Source: Streptomyces sp. CA-210063 (GTDB taxonomy: Bacteria; Actinomycetota; Actinomycetes; Streptomycetales; Streptomycetaceae). From it: 64,000 nt of DNA. Below, in pieces: positions 26,587 to 33,974 of this stretch (positions are counted from its first letter, which is position 1; the number at the start of each line of letters is the position of its first letter). Both the position numbers and the translations under genes were made by a program. The notes under the pieces are model-generated. The model saw only the letters and a program-made list of their open reading frames with translations. It was not told the origin of the DNA and searched no databases. Location of the stretch: contig NZ_CP102512.1 of the NCBI RefSeq assembly GCF_024612015.1, forward strand, positions 10,230,001-10,294,000, in the 5' to 3' direction.

Positions 26587-27240
26587 ATGACGACCCCCGG
26601 ATTCCTCCCCACGCACGTCGTCCCGCCGGGCGGGCTGCCCGCCTGGGAGATGCCCGACCCGTCCCGTCCCACCGTGGCCCTCGACCCGCTGCTGCCCGTC
26701 CAACTCCTCGACCGGCGCGGCGACTGGGGCCAGGTCCTGTGCGCCAACGGCTGGTCCGCCTGGGTCGACGGCCGCCTCCTCGTCGCCGTACCCCAGGACC
26801 CGCCCGCCGCCGGCACCGCGGACACCCGCACAGCCGACCCGCGCCCCCTGCTGGCCCGCGTCGAGGAGGCCCTGACGCGCTACCGCACCGAGGCCGAGGC
26901 ACTGGCCGCCGGACATCGCGACGGGGAGACCTTCCGCGACCGTACGAAGGGACTGCGGATCGGCGTCGTCGTCGACGGTGAGTCGCTGTGGCTGTTCGAC
27001 TCCGCGCACGAACGGTGGGTGTACTGCGACGGGGCCCGGCTGAGCACGTTCGCCGTGGCCGAGCGACCGCACGAGGACCCGGTCGCCCCGCGCGTCCCAC
27101 CGGCCGCCGCCGCGGATCCGGAGCCGACCCGGGTCGTACGCGGACCCGAACGCGAACCGCCCGACCACCGGCCGCCCGACCCCCACGCGGGCGATCACGA
27201 ACCCACACGGCTGCTCCCACCTGTGACACCCGATGGATGA
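26587..27240 (+). CDS. SH3-like hypothetical protein of the FHA-ABC/kinase operon
   Basis: A 217-residue soluble protein. An SH3-like stretch (PVQLLDRRGDWGQVLCANGWSAWVDG, about residues 35-60) is followed by a helix and a second beta-rich unit (GLRIGVVVDGESLWLFD, HERWVYCDG). The last 45 residues are a proline-rich tail containing PTRVV (Thr about 181) and PTRLL (Thr about 207), resembling a motif in the neighbouring kinase tail. It starts five bases after the transporter stop and overlaps the kinase start by eight bases, so the three proteins are probably made together. A role as adaptor or kinase substrate is inference. Confidence 0.8.
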   Translation: MTTPGFLPTHVVPPGGLPAWEMPDPSRPTVALDPLLPVQLLDRRGDWGQVLCANGWSAWVDGRLLVAVPQDPPAAGTADTRTADPRPLLARVEEALTRYRTEAEALAAGHRDGETFRDRTKGLRIGVVVDGESLWLFDSAHERWVYCDGARLSTFAVAERPHEDPVAPRVPPAAAADPEPTRVVRGPEREPPDHRPPDPHAGDHEPTRLLPPVTPDG

Positions 27241-28237
27241 GACGCGACCGTTCGCGGGGCGCCCTTCCGAGCTGGTCGGACGGCAGATCGCGAGCTACCG
27301 CATCGAGCGGGAGATCGGCCGGGGCGGAATGGCCGTGGTCTACCGGGCGAGGGACCTGCGCCTGGACCGGACGGTCGCGCTGAAGCTGCTCGCCCCGGAA
27401 CTGGCCCGCAACGACACCTTCCGGCTCCGTTTCACACACGAGTCACGGGTGGCCGCCGCGATCGACCATCCGCATATCGTGCCGGTCTTCGAGGCGGGGG
27501 AGACGGAGGGGATCCTCTACATCGCCATGCGGTACGTCGCCGGACGCGATCTGCGGCATCTCCTGGACCGGCAGGGCCCGTTGCCGGTCGCCACCGCGAC
27601 CCGGATCGCCGGCCAGGTCGCCTCCGCGCTCGACGCCGCGCACGATCACGGTCTGGTGCACCGGGACGTGAAACCCGGCAACATCCTGGTCGCGCGGGGC
27701 ACCGACAGCGACCATCCCGAGCACGTCTATCTCACCGACTTCGGTCTGACGAAGAAGTCGCTGTCCCTGACGGGCTTCACGACCGTCGGCCAGTTCGTGG
27801 GGACACTCGACTATGTGGCGCCGGAGCAGATCTCGGGCAAGCCCGTCGACGGCCGCTGCGACGTCTACAGCCTCGCCTGTGTCGTCCACGAGACGCTCGC
27901 CGGCCGGCCGCCCTTCCAACGGGACGACGACATGGCCCTGTTGTGGGCCCACCAGTACGACGAGCCACCGCCGCTGACCAGTGCGCGCCCCGGTCTGCCG
28001 CCGGCCGTGGATCACGTCCTGGCGACGGCGTTGGCCAAGTCCCCGGACGACCGGTACGACTCGTGTCTGTCCTTCGTGGCCGCGCTCAGGGCCGCCGGTA
28101 CGACGCGTGGCTTCACGCCGGGGCACGCGCCGACCCGCGTGGTCGCGACCACGACACCGGGACCGCCCGAACCCCCGCCGGAACCGCCCCTGTGGGCCAT
28201 GCCCGTCTTCACCCGGCCGGGTCGGCCCCCCGGCTGA
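27233..28237 (+). CDS. Soluble Ser/Thr protein kinase (Hanks type)
   Basis: A 334-residue kinase. The domain (about residues 22-285) has the glycine loop IGRGGMAVVY, Lys in VALKLL, catalytic HRDVKPGN, DFG and the APEQ of the activation segment. Unlike PknB-type enzymes, the tail (about residues 290-334) is short, proline-rich and has no membrane helix or PASTA domains. The tail carries APTRVVATTT, with a PTRVV motif also in the preceding protein. It is translationally coupled to that gene. It may phosphorylate ligands of the twin FHA domains of the transporter in the same operon. Confidence 0.92.
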   Translation: MDETRPFAGRPSELVGRQIASYRIEREIGRGGMAVVYRARDLRLDRTVALKLLAPELARNDTFRLRFTHESRVAAAIDHPHIVPVFEAGETEGILYIAMRYVAGRDLRHLLDRQGPLPVATATRIAGQVASALDAAHDHGLVHRDVKPGNILVARGTDSDHPEHVYLTDFGLTKKSLSLTGFTTVGQFVGTLDYVAPEQISGKPVDGRCDVYSLACVVHETLAGRPPFQRDDDMALLWAHQYDEPPPLTSARPGLPPAVDHVLATALAKSPDDRYDSCLSFVAALRAAGTTRGFTPGHAPTRVVATTTPGPPEPPPEPPLWAMPVFTRPGRPPG

Positions 28238-28673
28238 CATCGAGCCGCTCGACGCGGGCCACGTTCTCCCGGTCGTCGGCGTCCTGGCTGGCCTCGGCGG
28301 CGAACCAGGCGTCGAGGATCTCCTTGAGCAGCGGCTCGGAGGTCAGGCGCAGACCGATCGCCAGCACATTGGCGTCGTTCCAGCGGCGGGCGCCGTCCGC
28401 CGTGTACGCGTCCGTGCACAGGGCGGCCCGTACGCCGGGCACCTTGTTCGCGGCGATCGACGCGCCGGTGCCCGTCCAGCAGCACACGACGGCCTGGTCC
28501 GACACGCCGGACGCGACCTCGCGGGCCGCCGCCTCCGAGCAGGCCGCCCACTGGGGGTCGTCCCCGGTGCGCAGCGCGCCATGGGTCAGCACGTCGTGGC
28601 CCCGGGCGCGCAACTCCGTGAGGAGGAAGCGGGCGACGGGCTCGTCCATGTCCGAGGAGACGGAGATCCGCAT
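28209..28673 (-). CDS. RpiB/LacA/LacB family sugar-phosphate isomerase
   Basis: A 154-residue protein with the RpiB fold: MRISVSSDMDEPVARFLLTELRARGHDV, the active-site loop CCWTGTGASIAANKVPGVRAAL, and DANVLAIGLRLTSEP. Classic RpiB has CGTGIGMSIAANK; here the loop reads CWTGTG, a variant branch whose substrate is not known. It may isomerise ribose- or another pentose-phosphate. Its 3' end overlaps the convergent kinase gene by 29 bases. Confidence 0.87.
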   Translation of the reverse strand: MRISVSSDMDEPVARFLLTELRARGHDVLTHGALRTGDDPQWAACSEAAAREVASGVSDQAVVCCWTGTGASIAANKVPGVRAALCTDAYTADGARRWNDANVLAIGLRLTSEPLLKEILDAWFAAEASQDADDRENVARVERLDVSRGADPAG

Positions 28674-28705
28674 GTCTCCGAGGCTACCCGCCTCCCGGAC
28701 ACCGG

Positions 28706-29161
28706 CTACGGGCGCGGCCAGGGCTTGCCGGCCAACCGCTCGATGCTCGTGTTGAAGCGTTCGAGGTAGTCGGCGAACCCGGCGATGTCCTCGTCGGACC
28801 AGCCCGCCAGCACCATGGCGAGGGTGCGGACGTTGCCCTCCCGCTCCTCGTCCAGGCGCCGCTCGCCTTCCTCGGTGATACGGAACTTGCGTGCCACGCC
28901 ACCCTCCGGGTCGAGGGTGTGCTCGACCAGCCCGGCCCGCAGGGCGGCGGCGGTCTGCCGCCGCAGGGTGGAGGCGTCGAGGCCGAAGGCGTCGCTCAGC
29001 TCACCGATGGACATCGGCCCCTCGACACGGATACGGCTGAGGAGGATGTACGCGCTGCGCTCCAGCGTGGAGTCCTTGCGGCGCCCCTTGCTCTTGCTCA
29101 GATGCTGGTAACGCCCGAGCAGCATGTTCTCGTACTCGACCCGGCGCGTCGGCTCTTCCAC
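28706..29161 (-). CDS. MarR family transcriptional regulator
   Basis: A 151-residue winged-helix regulator. The DNA-binding core is MSIGELSDAFGLDASTLRRQTAAALRAGLVEHTLDP with the wing GGVARKFRITEEGERRLDEE. It is divergent from an MFS exporter gene and separated by about 190 bases holding at least two palindromes, which points to ligand-controlled repression of the exporter and of itself. The inducer is unknown. Confidence 0.9.
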   Translation of the reverse strand: MEEPTRRVEYENMLLGRYQHLSKSKGRRKDSTLERSAYILLSRIRVEGPMSIGELSDAFGLDASTLRRQTAAALRAGLVEHTLDPEGGVARKFRITEEGERRLDEEREGNVRTLAMVLAGWSDEDIAGFADYLERFNTSIERLAGKPWPRP

Positions 29162-29251
29162 GGTCGCCTACCTCCTCGTTGCGGATACCGCCAGGGCGAT
29201 CTTTGCATCCCGCCGGTCCGCCCCTGCCGCGTAAGGCATCGTACCCATGCT

Positions 29252-29292
29252 GTGCATGATGCACGAGACATGTCATCTACATGGCACATGTA
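29252..29292. promoter_or_regulatory. Two candidate MarR operators between regulator and MFS exporter
   Basis: Perfect palindromes GTGCAT-G-ATGCAC (29252-29264) and TACATG-GCA-CATGTA (29278-29292) lie 13 bases apart in an unusually AT-rich stretch. Related half-sites (ATGTCAT, GGTGCATGAC) lie around them. Their position between divergent genes fits operators for the MarR protein. Confidence 0.6.
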
Positions 29293-29352
29293 TGCTGCAC
29301 GCCAGGTGCATGACGTATGCCCGGACGCCGGTTCACCGCACGGAGGAATCCC

Positions 29353-30816
29353 TTGACGGCCAACCCCCCGCCCACCGCCCGCTCGGGAGGCGTCATCGCG
29401 ACGCTGGCGCTCGCCGGCATCGTCGCCGCGATCATGCAGACACTGGTGACACCGCTGCTCACCGAGCTGCCCACGATCCTCGACACCAGCGCGGCGAACG
29501 CCTCCTGGGTGATCACCGCGACGCTGTTGACGGGCGCGGTCTTCGGTCCGATCGGCGGGCGCCTCGGCGACCTCCACGGCAAACGGCGCATGCTCCTGGT
29601 GTGCTGCGCGCCGCTGATCATCGGCTCGGTGGTCTGCGCGCTGTCCTCGACCGTCGTGCCGATGATCGTGGGCCGGGGACTTCAGGGCATCGGCATGGGT
29701 GTGGTGCCGCTCGGTATCAGCCTGCTGCGTGATGTCATCGCGCCGGAGAAGCTCAGCGGCTCCATCGCCCTGGTCAGCGCCTCCCTCGGCATCGGCGCCG
29801 GCCTCGGCCTGCCGATCGCGGCCGCCGTCGCGCAGTACGCCAGCTGGCGCGTGCTGTTCTGGGGCTCCGCCGGTCTGGCCGTGGCGGTCACCACCATGAT
29901 CTGGTTCCTCGTCCCCGAGACCCCGGCAGGCGCCAAGGGGCAGCGCTTCGACTTCGTCGGCGCCTTGGGCCTCGGCGGCGGCGTGGTGTGCCTGCTGCTC
30001 GGGGTGTCCAAGGGTGCGGACTGGGGCTGGGGTTCGGCGACCACGCTCGGCCTGTTCACCGGCGCCGCCGTACTGCTGCTGTTCTGGGGCTTCTGGGAAC
30101 TGCGCACCCGCGAGCCGCTGGTCGACCTGCGCACCACCGCCCACCCGCGCGTGCTGCTCACCAACGTGGCCTCGATCCTCGTCGGCTTCGGCATGTACGC
30201 GCAGTCGCTGATCACTCCTCAGCTCCTCAGGTTGCCTGAGGCCACCGGCTACGGTCTGGGCCAGTCGATGCTGGCGATGGCGCTGTGGATGGCCCCGGCC
30301 GGGCTGATGATGATGGCGCTCTCGCCGCTCGGCGGAAAGCTCACCAACGCCCGCGGTCCCAAGTTCACGCTGGTCACCGGCTCCCTGGTGATCGCCACCG
30401 GCTACAGCCTGTCGCTGGCCCTGATGGGCTCGACCTGGGGGCTGCTGATCGTCGCCCTCGTCGTCAGCTCCGGCGTCGGTCTCGCGTACGGCGCCATGCC
30501 CGCGCTGATCATGAGCACGGTGCCGCTGTCCGAGACCGCCTCCGCCAACAGCTTCAACACCCTGATGCGCGCGCTGGGCACCTCCACCGCCGCCGCGGTC
30601 GTCGGCGTGGTCCTCGCCCAGATGACCACCACCCTCGGCGGCTTCAGCCTGCCCTCGGAGGACGGCTTCCGCACCGGCCTGATGATCGGCGGCGCCGCCG
30701 CCCTGGTCGCAGCCATCGTCGCGGTGTTCATCCCCGCCGCCCGGGTCGCCGCCACCGAGACCGACCCCGAGGAGCAGCAGCCGAGCACGGCCGAGGCACC
30801 GGCTTCGGCCGCGTAG
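29353..30816 (+). CDS. MFS drug exporter (DHA2/EmrB-QacA-like)
   Basis: A 487-residue membrane transporter with about 14 helices. The DHA2 features are present: TLVTPLLTELPTIL in helix 1, the motif A segment GGRLGDLHGKRRMLLV after helix 2, and GRGLQGIGMGVVPLGISL in the motif B/C region. It probably exports a toxic small molecule by proton antiport. TTG at 29353 was chosen because GGAGG lies six bases upstream; the ATG at 29317 lies too near the operators. It is divergent from a MarR gene that most likely controls it. Confidence 0.91.
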   Translation: MTANPPPTARSGGVIATLALAGIVAAIMQTLVTPLLTELPTILDTSAANASWVITATLLTGAVFGPIGGRLGDLHGKRRMLLVCCAPLIIGSVVCALSSTVVPMIVGRGLQGIGMGVVPLGISLLRDVIAPEKLSGSIALVSASLGIGAGLGLPIAAAVAQYASWRVLFWGSAGLAVAVTTMIWFLVPETPAGAKGQRFDFVGALGLGGGVVCLLLGVSKGADWGWGSATTLGLFTGAAVLLLFWGFWELRTREPLVDLRTTAHPRVLLTNVASILVGFGMYAQSLITPQLLRLPEATGYGLGQSMLAMALWMAPAGLMMMALSPLGGKLTNARGPKFTLVTGSLVIATGYSLSLALMGSTWGLLIVALVVSSGVGLAYGAMPALIMSTVPLSETASANSFNTLMRALGTSTAAAVVGVVLAQMTTTLGGFSLPSEDGFRTGLMIGGAAALVAAIVAVFIPAARVAATETDPEEQQPSTAEAPASAA

Positions 30817-31002
30817 CGAACCGGCCCCTCGAATGCGCCCATGGGCCGGGGGCCGGTCAGTGTTCATCGGCGAACCCCCCGACCGGCCACGACCCGATCC
30901 TCGACTTCTCGCGGGCCGTGGCCGGCACGATGTTCTTCGTGCCCTCGGCGGACTTCCCGCGCGCCATCCCGGCCCGCCGCGCGTCCGACTGAGCGCCTTG
31001 CC

Positions 31003-32052
31003 TCAGGCCTTGAGCTTCTTCGACGCGGTGACGGCGGCGGCGAGGCGTTCGACGACGGGGGCGAAACCGGCGTAGCTGAAACGCTCTTCCATCGACCAGG
31101 GAGTGGTCTGACCGGCCTTGACGGCGGGCAGTTCACGCCAGGTCGCCTTCTCGGCGAGCTGCTCCTCGGTCATGGCGGCGGAACGGTTGTCGACCATGAT
31201 GAGATCGGCGTGGTACTTGTCGGTGTTCTCCCAGCTGAGGAACTCCCAGAAGCCCCACTCGTCGGACTTCTGGCCCTCGACGAACTCCACGCCGAGATCC
31301 TTGAAGTGGTGCAGGTCGCTGTAGGAGTCGGGGACGGCGACATAGAAGTTCTCGGCGTCGCCGGTGATCGCCATCACCTTGAGGCCACCGCTCGCCTCGG
31401 CCGCCGCTCGCAGGGTGTCGGCGGCCTTCTCGAAGCGGGTCTTGGCGTCGGTGACCTTCTTGGCGCCCAGGTCGGCGCCGAGCGACTCGGCCAGCTCCGC
31501 CGTCCGCTCGAGCGGGTTGAGCAGTGAGGTGCGGGCGATGCTGATGCCGACCGTGGGGGCGAGCGCCTCGATCTTCTTCTTGCTCTCCTCCGGGACGTAC
31601 CAGAGGTCCGGCGCCGGGAACATGTTGCTGATCAGCAGGTCGGGCCGGAGGGCCGCGTACTTCTCGACGTTGAACTGGCCCCACGCGGTGCCCAGGCTGG
31701 TCAGTTCGGCCACGTCCATGTCGCCGGCCTGCGGGTTCGGCTTGCCGTTCACCGGATCGGTGGGGCCGAAGACGCCCTTGCACTCGATGCCGTAGTCGTA
31801 GAGCGCGGCGGCGGTGCTGACGAACGCCACGATCGTCTCGGGCCGTTCGTCGATGCGGACCGTGCGGCCGCGGTCGTCCTTGAACGACCACGGTCCGCCG
31901 CCGCTCGCCTTCGGGTCGGAGGCGCTGTCGTCCCCGCTGTCGCCGCCGCAGGCCGAGAGGAACGGCGTGAGGGCGAGTGCCCCGCCGGCCGCGAGCAGGC
32001 TTCGGCGCGACGGGGCCGGGAGGCTCGTACGGGCAGCGGGGGTGCGGGACAT
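31003..32052 (-). CDS. Siderophore-binding lipoprotein (FecB/FepB type) of an iron ABC importer
   Basis: A 349-residue extracellular binding protein. The N-terminus has a Tat-like SRRSLLAAGG and a lipobox LSAC, so it is a membrane-anchored lipoprotein. The remainder has the two-lobe helical-backbone layout of ferric siderophore binders (RPETIVAFVSTAAALYDYGI, AALRPDLLIS, ELPAVKAGQ). An iron box lies about 50 bases upstream of ATG 32052, so it is expressed in iron shortage. No permease is adjacent, so it must use the permeases at 58,029-61,466 or ones outside the window. It is the second such binder in the cluster. Confidence 0.92.
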   Translation of the reverse strand: MSRTPAARTSLPAPSRRSLLAAGGALALTPFLSACGGDSGDDSASDPKASGGGPWSFKDDRGRTVRIDERPETIVAFVSTAAALYDYGIECKGVFGPTDPVNGKPNPQAGDMDVAELTSLGTAWGQFNVEKYAALRPDLLISNMFPAPDLWYVPEESKKKIEALAPTVGISIARTSLLNPLERTAELAESLGADLGAKKVTDAKTRFEKAADTLRAAAEASGGLKVMAITGDAENFYVAVPDSYSDLHHFKDLGVEFVEGQKSDEWGFWEFLSWENTDKYHADLIMVDNRSAAMTEEQLAEKATWRELPAVKAGQTTPWSMEERFSYAGFAPVVERLAAAVTASKKLKA

Positions 32053-32103
32053 GGTGGGCAGGACTCCTTCACGGGGAAGAGAGGGGCTGTGCACAGCAAT
32101 TGA

Positions 32104-32122
32104 TAAGGGAAGGCTAACCTAA
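32104..32122 (-). promoter_or_regulatory. Iron box (DmdR/IdeR-type) of the first binding protein
   Basis: On the plus strand TAAGGGAAGGCTAACCTAA matches 16 of 19 positions of the actinobacterial iron box TTAGGTTAGGCTAACCTAA. It precedes the binding-protein gene by about 50 bases and should bind the Fe(II)-loaded repressor. Confidence 0.8.
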
Positions 32123-32158
32123 TTGCCGTCGAAGAGTGGCCCTCCGACTGCCCCTTCG

Positions 32159-33721
32159 TCAGAGCTCGTCCTCGCCCTCGACGAACGTCCGCACCACTTC
32201 GATCTCCCCGATCCGCGACACGTCCACCCGGCGCGGATCATCGCCCAGGACCACGAGGTCGGCCCGCTTGCCGGGGGTGAGGCTGCCGGCGTCGGCCTCC
32301 CAGTGGCAGGCGCGGGCGGCCTCGACGGTGTACGCGCGGAGTGCCTCGTCCACCGTGATCGCCTCGTCCGGGCCGATGAGGCGGCCGGACTCCGAGGCCC
32401 GCTCGACCATGAACTGGACGGCCCGCAGCGGGGCGCCGTTCGCGACAGGGCGGTCCGAACTGCCCGCGACCCGGATCCCGTGGTCGAGGAAGCCCCGGCC
32501 CCGGTAGAGCCAGCCGGCCCGGTCCTCACCCATGATCGTGGCGTAGTCGTCGCCGTAGTAGCGCAGGAAGCTCGGCTGGATGACGACGGTGACGCCGAGC
32601 GCGGCCAGCCGGGGGAGCTGGTCGGGGCGGACCAGGCCCGCGTGCTCGACACGGTGGCGTACCTCCGGGCGCGGGCTCAGCTTCTGGGCCTTCTCCAGCG
32701 CGTCCAGGGCGACATCGAGAGCCCGGTCGCCGATGGCGTGCACCGCGAGCTGCCAGCCGGCGAGATGGCCCTCGACGATCGTGCTCTCCAACACCTCGGG
32801 CTCGTGCATGAGTTGACCGGAGCCGTCGGTGCCCAGGTAGGGGCTGGTGAGGGCCGCCGTACGGGCCATCATGCCGCCGTCGGTGAAGATCTTGAGCGCG
32901 CCGAGGGAGAGCGTGCCCTCGCCGAAGCCCGTCCGCAGGCCGAGGTCGATCGCCCGGCTCGTGGTGTCCTCGGCGTCCGCGCCGACCGGGCGCAGCGCGT
33001 CGGCCGCCACCATCAGCCGTACCCGCAGCGGCAGTCGGCCCGACTCGTGCGCGAGCTGGTACGCGGCGCCCTCGATGGGGCTGTGCCCGAAGAGCCGGGC
33101 CCCGACCCCCGCTTCGGCGCACCCTGTGATCCCCTCGGACCGGCAGACGCGCGCGGCGTGCTCGATCGCCGTGGCCAGCTCGGTGAGCGAGTGCGGCGGC
33201 CGGGACTGCAGCGCGGCCCCCATGGCGCCCTCCGCGAGGAAACCGTCAGGCCGGGCCACGTCCGCGGGGAGTCCGCTCAGCACAGCCGAGTTGACCAGGC
33301 AGGCGTGCCCGGAGAGGTGGCCCAGATACACCTTGCGTCCGGCGCTGACGGCGTCGAGGTCGGCCGCCGTGAGGGGGCGGTCGAGCGTCCGCTGGTCGTA
33401 GCCGCCGAAGTCCACCCAGCCGTCGGCGGGTGCCTGCGCCACCGCCTGGGCCACCACGCGGAGCACGTCATCGGCGCGGCGGCTCGGCGCGACACTGGGT
33501 GCCTTGGCCTTCAGGCCCGTCCAGGCCAGGTGCACATGGGCGTCGATGAAGCCCGGGAGCACCGTGGCGCCGTCCAGGTCCAGCGTCCGCCGCGCCAGAA
33601 GCCCCGCCACGTCCTCGTCCAGGCCGACTGTGCGCCCCCGCCAGATCCCGAGTTCCCGGGCTTCCGGGCGGTCCGGGTCCATCGTGACGATGCGGGCGTT
33701 GGTGATCCTGGTGCTGAGCAC
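32159..33721 (-). CDS. YtcJ-like metal-dependent amidohydrolase (amidohydrolase 3 family)
   Basis: A 520-residue cytoplasmic hydrolase. The metal-binding residues are in FIDAHVHLAW (near residue 61), the Lys/Asp in LKIFTDGGMM, His in VHAIGDRALD, RHRVEHAGL and Asp in GSSDRPVAN. Members hydrolyse amides, formamides or related bonds; the substrate here is unknown. The start is GTG 33721 with AAGGA upstream. It lies inside the siderophore cluster, upstream of the binding protein on the same strand and divergent from the exporter, with an iron box between. It may be a bystander, or it may process the peptide siderophore. Confidence 0.86.
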   Translation of the reverse strand: MLSTRITNARIVTMDPDRPEARELGIWRGRTVGLDEDVAGLLARRTLDLDGATVLPGFIDAHVHLAWTGLKAKAPSVAPSRRADDVLRVVAQAVAQAPADGWVDFGGYDQRTLDRPLTAADLDAVSAGRKVYLGHLSGHACLVNSAVLSGLPADVARPDGFLAEGAMGAALQSRPPHSLTELATAIEHAARVCRSEGITGCAEAGVGARLFGHSPIEGAAYQLAHESGRLPLRVRLMVAADALRPVGADAEDTTSRAIDLGLRTGFGEGTLSLGALKIFTDGGMMARTAALTSPYLGTDGSGQLMHEPEVLESTIVEGHLAGWQLAVHAIGDRALDVALDALEKAQKLSPRPEVRHRVEHAGLVRPDQLPRLAALGVTVVIQPSFLRYYGDDYATIMGEDRAGWLYRGRGFLDHGIRVAGSSDRPVANGAPLRAVQFMVERASESGRLIGPDEAITVDEALRAYTVEAARACHWEADAGSLTPGKRADLVVLGDDPRRVDVSRIGEIEVVRTFVEGEDEL

Positions 33722-33907
33722 GAACAGGTCCTTCCGGTCGGGGCGATCGCGTCGGGGGAAGTCTCGGCTGGTCGCGTCGGTGACGTCTCGTCTTGGTGAA
33801 CTGCCGTGATCCGTACGCCAGTTGACGGTTCGGTCGGTTAATGTCCCAGCGTTCGGGGGAGGTCGGTTCGTCCGGGCGGCGTTTCAGGGCTGGTCCAAGA
33901 AGACAAA

Positions 33908-33926
33908 TGTAGTTAGCCTTACCTAA
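33908..33926. promoter_or_regulatory. Iron box between amidohydrolase and exporter genes
   Basis: TGTAGTTAGCCTTACCTAA matches 14 of 19 positions of the iron box, with the right half-site intact. It lies 49 bases before the exporter start at 33975 and 187 bases before the amidohydrolase start, so it may control one or both. Confidence 0.7.
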
Positions 33927-33974
33927 GTTTTCTTGTACGTTTCCTGTGTTGGTGAAACCGGTCCGGAGGGATGC

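Noticed and set aside
31003..32052. Treating the 31,003 binding protein as part of a separate complete importer operon
   Set aside because: No permease or ATPase is adjacent on either side. It is listed as a cluster member only because of its iron box.
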